64,000 nt of DNA from assembly GCA_016283095.1 (NCBI GenBank), contig JAEEMG010000002.1, forward strand, positions 1 to 64,000, read 5' to 3'. A model generated the notes under the pieces. The model saw only the letters and a list, made by a program, of their open reading frames with translations, was not told where the DNA came from and did not search any database. Within the stretch, counting starts at the first letter, position 1. Each line of letters opens with the position of its first letter. The stretch comes from Paludibacteraceae bacterium. Its GTDB lineage: Bacteria > Bacteroidota > Bacteroidia > Bacteroidales > Paludibacteraceae. This document shows, in pieces, positions 8,404 through 17,900 of the stretch. Position numbers and translations under genes: made by a program.

Positions 8404-9810
8404 ATGTTTGAAAAATTTCTGCTTGACAGCGTCTCCTTTATCATGGCGTGGATGCCGCTGATTATCATAATCATATTTGGAATCATTATAGTAAAGTCTA
8501 TTATAAAGACTCCAGACAACACAAAGTATAATTACGAATCCGACTTCAAATATTGTGTCCTTGTTTTGCTGGCAGAGGTGATGAAAGCCGACGGAAGGAA
8601 CATGAACTGTGAGTTGGAAAGTGTAAAGTCTACAATACGCAGATATTACAAGACTGAAGGTGAACAGATAGCGGCTCTAAAATTATTCCAGTCGATTCTT
8701 AGCAAAACAGACATTCAATTAGACGAAATTTCCTACCGTATCAACGAAGGATTCGACTATGCCGCAAAATCCGAAATAATCATGGAATTGTTGGAAGTGG
8801 CTTACGCAGACAACCATCTCCGCAGCGTCGAGAGTTCAATATTAGAGTTCATTGTAGGAAAACTGAATATAACACAAACACAATACAGAAGCATAAAAGC
8901 CATTTTCAAGGAGAAAAACGATTACGGATGTTACAAGGAAGAACCATACCAATCCTCAGATTTCAACGAGAACACTTCGAAACATTACTACAACAAAGAC
9001 GAAAAAAAAGACAATAAAGAGGATAACGACAACAAAAAATACAAAGACGAACATAAATTCAAAAACAAATCTGAGTTCAACCATTGCATTCTGGTTTTGC
9101 TGGCAGAAATGATGAAAGCTGACAGCAGAAACATGAATTGTGAATTGGATCGTGTCAAGGCTACAATACGTAAACTTTACAAGACGGAAGAGGAACAGAA
9201 AACTGCACTCAAACAGTTTCAAACGCTCCTTGAAAGTGGCTACGACATTAATGAGATCTACCGTCGCATCAACGAAAATTTCGATTTTTCAGACAAATCA
9301 GAGCTTATCATTGAGTTGCTGGAAGTGGGTTATGCAGACAATGATTTCTCCGACAAAGAGGATTACGTTATCAGACTTCTAAGAAACAAACTGAACCTCT
9401 CACGTGCGGAATACAAAAACATTTTTATGCGTTTCAAGGTACTGCACAGAGAAAAGAAAAAGCATTATAACAAACAGTCGAATTCGTCTAAATCAAAAAA
9501 GTCATCCTCCAAATCTAGCAATAATAAGGAGCAACATAAAAATTCAAAGGAGGAAAACGACAATCATAGCAACCAGAATGAGAGCCGTAGGCCCAACGAC
9601 GTTTCTGTGAATAATGCCTACAACATCCTTGGAGTGAGTGAGGCGACCCCAGATGCGGAGGTCAAAAAAGCCTACCGTGCTTTGGCGATAATGTATCATC
9701 CTGATAAAGTTTCCTCATTGGGCGACGAAGCTATCCGCCAGGCCACAGAATCAATGAAACAGATCAACCATGCTTGGGATGTTGTGAAAGAGGCAAGAGG
9801 AATGAAATAA
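8404..9810 (+). CDS. membrane-anchored double-TerB/J-domain protein 5 (DjlA-like)
   Basis: 468 residues. A membrane anchor (about 12-34, MAWMPLIIIIIFGIIIV) is followed by TerB-like domain one (EVMKADGRNMNCELESVK; LEVAYADNHLRSVES), a Lys/Asp/Asn-rich spacer, TerB-like domain two (EMMKADSRNMNCELDRVK; LEVGYADNDFSDKED), a Ser/Lys-rich linker and a J domain with HPD at 432-434. Like paralogue 2 it has two TerB units, but here the two resemble each other closely and are separated by a long charged spacer, so the duplication looks independent. It ends the array. Confidence 0.85.
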   Translation: MFEKFLLDSVSFIMAWMPLIIIIIFGIIIVKSIIKTPDNTKYNYESDFKYCVLVLLAEVMKADGRNMNCELESVKSTIRRYYKTEGEQIAALKLFQSILSKTDIQLDEISYRINEGFDYAAKSEIIMELLEVAYADNHLRSVESSILEFIVGKLNITQTQYRSIKAIFKEKNDYGCYKEEPYQSSDFNENTSKHYYNKDEKKDNKEDNDNKKYKDEHKFKNKSEFNHCILVLLAEMMKADSRNMNCELDRVKATIRKLYKTEEEQKTALKQFQTLLESGYDINEIYRRINENFDFSDKSELIIELLEVGYADNDFSDKEDYVIRLLRNKLNLSRAEYKNIFMRFKVLHREKKKHYNKQSNSSKSKKSSSKSSNNKEQHKNSKEENDNHSNQNESRRPNDVSVNNAYNILGVSEATPDAEVKKAYRALAIMYHPDKVSSLGDEAIRQATESMKQINHAWDVVKEARGMK

Positions 9811-9959
9811 AATTATAAATGCGAAATTAGAAATGATAAATTAGGGAAATCATACGTCGTAGAAATTGAAATGCGACACATTATGCCGTAGGCGTTACAT
9901 ATCGGTAGAAATAATTATTCGGATTGCGATTTTCTACGTCGTAGACGCTATATAATTTG
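9811..9959 (+). repeat. intergenic direct repeat, copy 3, and CTACGTCGTAG-type words
   Basis: 9811-9860 repeats the unit seen at 6216 and 8269. The remainder contains several variants of TACGTCGTAGA and CCGTAGGCGTTACAT, similar to words after paralogues 1 and 4 (ATAGACTTTACATGTCGGTA). No gene is visible before 9960. Confidence 0.7.
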
Positions 9960-10922
9960 TTATTTTCCTCCGAGCAAATAATATGTTGATTTGTCGGCAT
10001 GACAACGCTTGTCCTTAAACTTATATTCCAGGATCATTTCATGAGATGAGAATGGCGACGCGAAGTCTCCATGCACCACCAAATCAAAACTATATCCTAA
10101 ATACAGATGGTCACCAAGAGCCACTCCAGCATTGATAATCAGATCGGTGGAGCCATTACCTATCAGACTATGTCGGCAACTGACGCCGCAAGCCCATGCG
10201 TCGGCTTCCTTATTCTTCGCTTTAATCAGTGCGACGTGAATTTCTCCCTGCAGACGGTCGGAATCATACAACTGCACCATTCCACCTGTGTATAAATGAA
10301 GCATTCTCAGCGTCGGTCTACGGTATGATCCATAAAGATAAAAAGCATTGACGGTGATTCTCCTATCCTGACGTGTCAGCCAATCCTCCATATTTTTAGC
10401 TGAGATGCCGACGGTGGTCTCGACATCTTCTGTGCCTACAATCCGTCGTTTATGTACCCACTCCACCCCAAAACTGAAATTTGGATTCACCTCATTGCTG
10501 TCATACAGAGATGCGTCGTCCATATCGTCGGCTGAAATCTTATTCACATCCTTCTGCTGGACCACCGCACCTCCTTCCAAACCAAGATTTACCCTATCAT
10601 CATCTGAGCCGAGACTGAAAATATAATTGCCGTCAATCTTCACCGTAGATGTATAACCTGCCAGATCAAACTGCGTTTTGATTCCAAACAACGATCTCAA
10701 TTTCGGTTTATATTGACTGAAACATCCCCAAAACGACAATGGCTGACCTTCGTACCCCACCTGTTGCATACGTCCGAGCAATGAAGCATGTGTCATCGGC
10801 ACAAGGTAAGATGGAGAAAACGGAGATCTGTCCGTCCAGAAATGTAAGGCATTGGCATCTGTTTGTGCTGATATGATTAAAGTATAAAATAATGAAAAAA
10901 TCACACCAAATAATCTAAACAT
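9960..10922 (-). CDS. PorP/SprF-family type IX secretion membrane protein
   Basis: 320 residues with a signal peptide (about 1-19, ending LIISAQ). The barrel-type sequence includes YLVPMTHASLLGRMQQVGYEGQPLSFWG near the start, GLEGGAVVQQ and FSFGVEWVHKRR in the middle and GVALGDHLYLGYSFDLVV near the end; order and spacing fit the PorP/SprF family. In gliding Flavobacteria such outer-membrane proteins are partners for secretion and surface attachment of type B T9SS cargo such as SprB. The next coding sequence upstream after a small transposase is a giant protein with a type B sorting domain, which supports the pairing. No promoter was recognised directly upstream. Confidence 0.85.
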   Translation of the reverse strand: MFRLFGVIFSLFYTLIISAQTDANALHFWTDRSPFSPSYLVPMTHASLLGRMQQVGYEGQPLSFWGCFSQYKPKLRSLFGIKTQFDLAGYTSTVKIDGNYIFSLGSDDDRVNLGLEGGAVVQQKDVNKISADDMDDASLYDSNEVNPNFSFGVEWVHKRRIVGTEDVETTVGISAKNMEDWLTRQDRRITVNAFYLYGSYRRPTLRMLHLYTGGMVQLYDSDRLQGEIHVALIKAKNKEADAWACGVSCRHSLIGNGSTDLIINAGVALGDHLYLGYSFDLVVHGDFASPFSSHEMILEYKFKDKRCHADKSTYYLLGGK

Positions 10923-10980
10923 ATTTTTTTGTATCTGTTAAATGATCATATATAGTTAATTATAAAGGCTATACATCAAA

Positions 10981-11160
10981 AAGTATTACCAAGTAAAGCG
11001 AGCTCGTCTTGTGGTGAAGTCTCAGGTATACCAGGATCACCGCATGTCTGTAAGACAATACCGAGCGAAGCGAGAGTAACCTGTGACGAAGTCTCAGGTA
11101 TTGACGAAGTCTCAGGAAGAGCTATAGGTCGGGACTCATGTCTGTAAGACAATACCATAT
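10981..11160. repeat. REP-like elements, left side of transposase
   Basis: At least two full or partial copies of a palindrome-bearing element: ATGTCTGTAAGACAATACC (11044 and 11139), GAGCGAAGCGAGAGTAACC and GACGAAGTCTCAGGTA; a degenerate third begins at 10981. Read in reverse complement, the 72-bp array on the other side of the transposase gives the same order (ATGTCTGAAAGATAGTAATG, GAGCGAAGCGATAGTAACC, GACGCAGTCTCGGG), so the gene is flanked by inverted copies of one family. Confidence 0.8.
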
Positions 11161-11612
11161 CAATCATCAAGAAATCTATTAAAGTTTGGATCTAAATTAA
11201 ATTCTATCAATAGTTTACCAAATTCTTCTTGAAAAACTACCTTCCTATGATGTTCCTTCTGATTGCGAATATAGTTTATCAAATTTGTTCTAGCATCAGC
11301 AGAGTAAGTAAAAGCAGCATACCCATTACCCCATGCTTCAAACAATGGGAACCAATCTCTATGCTCTTTCATCCATTTCGATGTCTCTTGTTTGAGTGTT
11401 TTCATAAAATCACTCAATGCTATTGTTGGGTTTAATTCCAAACACATGTGTACATGATCAGGCATTGAGTTTATACGATAAAGAGTACATTTCTTTCTTT
11501 TACAAAATCCATATACATATGCATAGAAATCTCTTTCATGTTCCACATTGATAGTATGATGGCTAAACTTTGTACGCCATACAATATGATATGTTAAACT
11601 GATATGACTCAT
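11160..11612 (-). CDS. IS200/IS605-like (RAYT-type) Y1 transposase
   Basis: 150 residues of the HUH single-strand transposase superfamily. The N-terminus SLTYHIVWRTKF is the family opening, the metal-binding HUH motif is in MPDHVHMCLEL, and the catalytic Tyr is expected in LINYIRNQKEHH. The full TnpA length is present with no frameshift, so it may be active. No tnpB follows. Palindromic REP-like repeats lie on both sides in inverted orientation, as in REP-associated tyrosine transposases; a stand-alone IS200 element is the alternative. It separates the PorP/SprF-like gene from the giant adhesin. Confidence 0.88.
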   Translation of the reverse strand: MSHISLTYHIVWRTKFSHHTINVEHERDFYAYVYGFCKRKKCTLYRINSMPDHVHMCLELNPTIALSDFMKTLKQETSKWMKEHRDWFPLFEAWGNGYAAFTYSADARTNLINYIRNQKEHHRKVVFQEEFGKLLIEFNLDPNFNRFLDD

Positions 11613-11634
11613 ATATTTCTCCTTTCTTTTAGTA

Positions 11635-11876
11635 CTGTCTTTCAGACAGTTTATTATTTTTCTTTGATCCCCGAGACTGCGTCACGGGTTACTATCGCTT
11701 CACTCATTACTGTCTTTCAGACATTCTATTTTTCTTTGATCCCCGAGACTGCGTCACGGGTTACTATCGCTTCGCTCATTACTATCTTTCAGACATTCTA
11801 TTTTTCTTTGATCCCCGAGACTGCGTCACGGGTTACTATCGCTTCGCTCATTACTATCTTTCAGACATTCTTCTAA
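11635..11876. repeat. 72-bp tandem array of REP-like elements, right side of transposase
   Basis: Three units start at 11661, 11733 and 11805 (exact period 72), each with TCTTTGATCCCCGAGACTGC, GTCACGGGTTACTATCGCTT and CATTACTATCTTTCAGACAT. A partial unit (ACTGTCTTTCAGACAGT) precedes at 11633. The units differ by single bases (TTCACTC/TTCGCTC, ACTGTC/ACTATC). The open frame crossing the array is repeat, not a gene. Confidence 0.9.
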
Positions 11877-11904
11877 ATCAAAAATTGTTGTGATTCCAAT
11901 CCCT

Positions 11905-14900
11905 TTACATTGCAACCGTCACATATCCATAATGTTTCTGACCTATTGAATCCGTCACAATATAATAATATGTGTCAGGGGTAATTTTTCCGTTAGGCAA
12001 CACACCATTCCATCCGTCTGCTCCCTGATAAAGCATTATCCCATGCCTGTCCTTTATCTCCACATGATATCCCTTCATAAAGTGATCATTTATCATATCC
12101 CCGTTTGGAGTAAAGGTGTTTGGAATTTCGAACTCTGTTTCTATTGTTGTGTGAAGACGCAATTTGCATCCATCTTTTGTCTCTACCACTGCCACCGCAG
12201 AAAAAGACATAGCATCATCAACATTAAAAGTATAGTTGAAACTTTGTTGCGAAGATGTTCCTCCGTCGCTCATCAGCCAAATGAAAACACACTCATCCAA
12301 ATCATCCTCACTGTCCAACGACAAACTGATCTCTGAATCCCCACGTCTGATTTTAGCCGGTGTGGCTGAAATAGAAACAGTTGGCACTGGCAATTCTTCA
12401 ATTTTGAAATCAATCCGCTTTTGACAACCATACCCATCCTTACCTATAACATATCCATTACCTGCCTCCGTGAAGAGACATTCATCTTTGTCACTTCCGT
12501 CACTCCATACATATTCATCCGCTCCTGCAACCCCAATCACGACATTCTCGCCAGGACATATTTGGTATTTTCCTGTCGTTATCATATCCGGGATATCATT
12601 ATATATCAATTCAGTAGACGCGGATGATACGCATCCATACTCGTTTATTGCGACTACTTCATATTCCCCACTTTGTGTCACATCTATCTCCGCTCCTTCT
12701 TCTCCTGTGCTCCACCTGTATTTGCACTTCAAATCAGATATAGCAGTCAACCTTGCATATTGTTTATTGCAGACTGGAGTTTCCGCTCCCAAGATTTCCA
12801 CTTTAGGCAAACTTCTCTGATTGATTACAAACTGTTTATGGCCTCTGCAACCATTCTTATCAACAACAGAAACTGAATATTTTCCGTGTTTGGCGAACTC
12901 AAATTCTTTAGAATTAGATAATGTATCTCCGTTACTTTCATCAATCCACGTAGATTTAACTACATTGGATTTCAGCAAAGTCACCATTGCCACATCACCC
13001 GAATCTTCACAAATATCAAAATCTCCATCAATTATCACATCGTCCATATCATACTTATGCACAACTGTTTCAGCCATGTTACTTGCACATCCATTCTCAT
13101 CTTTCGCAACCACAAACAATGTGCAAGTGTCTGTCACATACACAGATGAGTCTTTCTTCCCATTACTCCAATTGTAATCAACAAGTTTAGATCCAGACTT
13201 CTGCAATACAGTCAGTGCCGCCGTTTCACCGTCGCAAATATGCATTTTTCCTATCACATCTATTTTTGGTCTCGGCAGCACTCGGACATCAAATGAAGCA
13301 TTTCGGCATTCCCCATTGTTGAGACAAACCGACACCTTATATATACGGCTCTCTTTCGCATATATCTCAGGTCTTCCTCTGCCATCATCCCAAATATAAT
13401 AATCTCCACCAGAAGCTATCAACAGTACGCTGTCTCCTTCACACACCGTAGCTCTGCCATCAAAACTTTCGTTAATAAGGGGAACGGGAACATCTATCTC
13501 CACCACATCCTTAGACGCCACATTTGAACATCCTACACTATCAGTACCAATCACTGTATAGCGTCCTCCGTGTGTGATTTCAATAGACGGTACTGTCCTT
13601 TTCTCCGTTCCCCAACCATACGTCTTACCTCCTGTTGCAGTCAGAACCGCAGTTTCCCCACGTCTTAACGTATCATCTCCAACAATGGTGATTTTCGGCA
13701 AACCATATTCTTCAACCTCGATTGTATCCCCATTTTCACAACCGAATTTATCCGTTGCCACGACGGAATATATTCCTCCACTATAAACCGAAATTTCATC
13801 ATCCGCCTTTCCATTACTCCATTGCAAACAAATAGTTTCGTCTCTAGCGGTATCGGAAGCAACACCTATAGTCAATGCTTTCAAAACCAACGAGTCTCCT
13901 TCACACATCCACCTATTTCCTGTAATCTTCAAATGTGGTTTAATGAGCACATTTATATTAAACCAAACCGTATCTGAGATTCCATCAGGCGACGTTGACA
14001 CAACATAATGAGTTCCCGACTCTCTAAAAACAGCCTTTCTTCCTATACTTCCGTCACTCCAAACAAACGAATTAGAAACAGGAGCAAACACAGTAATCTC
14101 AGTCGAATCGTCTTCACAAATATCAAATTTACCATCGACAAACAATTCTGACGCGGTCACTCTAATTGCAGCATGATCAAAGCATCCGTATTCGTCAAAC
14201 ACTGTAACAGAATAGTTTGCATACATATTTATATCATTTCCATCTATTGTGATTTGAGATGAAGTTTGACGATCCGGCATCCACAAATAACGATAATCAG
14301 AGCTATCCGAATTAATTACATTTGCTGTAAGAGTTGCAGTTTGAGAAGAAGCGATCTGTGTTATTCCCGAGATTTCCACCATCGGATTTCTACGTTGTTT
14401 CACATAATGATACACTGTATCAGAACGACAACCCATATTATCATAACCGACAGCCCAATATACACCAGTGCTATCCACAGACATTGTTTTTTTAGCACTA
14501 CCGTCGCTCCAAATTATATTTCGACATTCCGTGCCATTCGCCACCAGTTCTATTTCTCCGTTTTCACAGACAAAAGAATCTCCGGAAATGGACAAAAATG
14601 GAGACGGAGACTCCTTGGCATACACTGAATCAACAGTCGTACAACCTAACGAGTCCGTCGCCTCCACCACATAAAAATTTTCCGCATTATCAAGATGAAT
14701 GTTGTTTTTTATCAAACTTTTTGTCCATTTTAACTTCACACCTTCAGAATGTATCACATCAAATGATACAGAATCTCCTTTGCAAAACGACTTTGTCTTG
14801 CCATCCGCAAAATCCAATTTTGGCAAAGTTGCCCTTGTCACTTCAAAATCAGCAGTGTCAGACACACATAAGCCATTATATCCGACAACCGTATATTTTC

Positions 14901-17900
14901 CGGGACGATAAACCTCTATTTGTCTGGCAGTATCACCAGTGTTCCAATGCAGACGATCACATTCCGCAACGTCTACAACAAGCGTCGCACTGTCATTCAT
15001 ACCACACAAATATCCCTTTCCTTCTATTTCCAACTTAGGTAAAGAAACCTTTTGGACATTCACTATATATGTATCTGACGGACACCCAGCCGAATCATAA
15101 CCGACAACCAAATGATTTCCCTCTACATCTGTAGACGTAGTGTTCCCAGCCAAATTTTCACCATCCCATGCAAAAGAGACCGCATCTGTTGAGAAAAACT
15201 GTATATCGGCTATGTCACGTTCACAAAATGACACTGTGTCTGGAGCTGACAACAACGGTTTTCTTCTCTCACGCACCGTCATCTCCGCATACGCCTTGCA
15301 TCCGAAACTATCTAATCCCACCACCGTCACCAAGCCAGCATGAGCATAATAGAATGGAGTATCAACAGCCTTATTGTCCCAATAAAACTGTTGGAAATCA
15401 CCATTCACTGATAAATAGGATAAAGAGTCTACACAAACCTCGGACCTTCCGAAAATTTGTATATTAGGACTATTTAGTATTAAGCATTTCGTTTTTGACG
15501 AGACACATCCATTCGTGTCTGTTGCAGTACACATATATGTTCCGGCAGTGTCGACGACGATGGAATCTCCGGCATAGCCATTTTGCCAGACGTAGGAAAG
15601 CATTGATCCAGACTGTGCGACAAGTGTAGCCGTGCTATCCGCACAGATAACATCTGCTGATTGGATTTCAAACTGTGGCAGTTCATGAATCACCACGTCA
15701 GCAACCGCTGTGCCGACACAGCCAAACGAGTCTGTTGCCGTGACCTCCACTCTCCCACTCTGCTTCACAGTTATCATCGGTGAAGTGTCGGATGTGCAAT
15801 TCCACGCATATCTGACGCTTCCATCCTGAGCTACAAATGAGGCTTCGATTGTCAGACTATCACCTTCACACGCCTCTAAATTCGAAGAGGTGATCGAACC
15901 AACTGGGAGATCCCTCACCACGGATTCCACCTTATGGTTTGTACGGCATCCAGACAAACTATCAGTCACCACAACAGTATATGTTTCTGCTGAAGTAAAA
16001 GAAAAAGTAGAGTCGGAAGAGCCGTCTGGCCATTTGAACATACATTTTTTATCCGTCTCCAAAGCGATCATTCCCGCTGTCGGTCCGCACGCAGGCTTCA
16101 CCACATCCGTAATAGTCGGTTTGACTGCCAGTTCCACTTTCACTTTGGCAGTATCGCTGCATCCGTTTGCTGTCGTTCCGACAACCATGAAAGTACCCGA
16201 ACTTGAGGCTCTGTACTTATTACTGTCAGAGCCGACTTTCTTTCCCAACTTGCTCCACTGATAATGATCCGCACCATTCACAGTGAGCGTAACTGTGGAG
16301 TTTTCGCAAAGAAGCTTCAACGTGTCACCTTTCAACTTTGGTGCAGAATTCACCACTACAGAAAAATCCTTGCGTGTCTCACAATTGTGAGAGTTGGACA
16401 CCACCACCTGATAATCACCGCTCTTCTTCAACACTGCCAGAGAATCCGAGTCAATCACCTTTCCATTCGCGTCGACCCAAGAATATCTATATTTTGTGTT
16501 GGAACGATTATCCACTTCGACCTGCAACACGCTTCCTTCATTCTTGCAAAACGACAAATCTCCGATCAATGAAATCTCCGGATAAGGCAAAAACTCCACA
16601 TCAGTATATGCCTCACTTACACATCCAGTGACAGGATCCTTCACCTGTGCACGATAACGACCTGAATGGGAAATATTTATAGTAGTAGACGTGTTTCCAA
16701 AAATAGAATCTGGGGAGATCCAAAAAAATTCAGAGCCCCGAGTAACAGTACAACTAATGGCCTCCTTATCCCCTTCACAAGGGATTACAGATTCTAGAAA
16801 AATAGTAGGGCTCTGAATTTCTGTTATGTGGAATACAAACTCTTTACTTTTACAACCATTTGATGTATAGCCAACGACACTATAGTCACCTTCTTTAGAC
16901 AAAGCATATTGGCTTTCGCCTGTACCGAAACTCATACCGGATCCATTCCATTCAAAAAAGGTAAGGTCAGGTCCTTCAGCAGAAAATGTAGTTTGGTGGC
17001 CGCTGCAAATCTCAGACACAAGGTTTGGAATTGTCACGTCAGCCACAGAATCAATAGAAGTAATGACAACCTCGCTTGATGATTTGCACCCATCCACCGT
17101 CTTCACCGCCACACGATATCTATCCTCTTCCGTAACCGTTATTTTCTTATCATTAGAAAAAGGGACACCACCTCTGCTCCACTCATAAGAAACGATCTGA
17201 GATTCCTTCAAATCATGATCCGCTGAGATTTCCGTTTCGACGGTGCCAGGACAGAATGCTGTGACACCCCCAAATTCGATGTTCGCACTCATCTTCGGTT
17301 TGATGGTGAAATGCAATGTGTCACGACAAACATTCCTGCCGATCGTTTTTGTGCCGACCACATAATAGTCACCACTTGCAGAAAAGGTCGCTGAATTCGA
17401 AGTCTCACCGCCAACCCATTCGTATGAATCCATATCAGAAGCAGTCAAAGTAAGAGACTCACCAAGACAAAGGCCATCATTTCCAGAAATAGAAGGGGTA
17501 GGCGACGGAATGACAGACGCGTCAACCGTTTTAGTGCAACCATAGGCTGTGGCAGTCAACGAGTACAAGCCTGCGACCGTAGTTGAAAAAGACTCTTCAG
17601 TGGAAACTTCCGCACCGTCTTTCTGCCATGATAAATCAGCTGGAATTTTTCTTGTTCCCTGACGTACTACAGCTTTCAAAGTAGCAGGATCACCATTGCA
17701 AAGTTGGGATTTACCCTCGTCTACACGAAGCGTCCATCTCGGCTCATCCTTGATTTCGATTGTTTCTGTCACTATGTTACCATCCTTAAGAGTGATCACC
17801 GCATCGATGGACATTCCAGCATAGATAGCAGATATTGAATATGCAAAAGACGGGAGTTTATTCCCATTCTGTTGAAATTCAACACTTTTAACATCAGAAT

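Noticed and set aside
11604-11876. plus-strand open frame of 90 codons across the transposase's right flank
   Set aside because: It is the 72-bp tandem repeat translated three times (SLIPETASRVTIASLI); not a gene.
11661-11876. CRISPR array at the 72-bp period
   Set aside because: Whole 72-bp unit is repeated without unique spacers.
12043-16631. many plus-strand frames opposite the giant adhesin gene
   Set aside because: Shadow frames of a long GC-neutral repeat gene; no signal or family recognised, and the minus-strand protein has clear repeats and a sorting domain.
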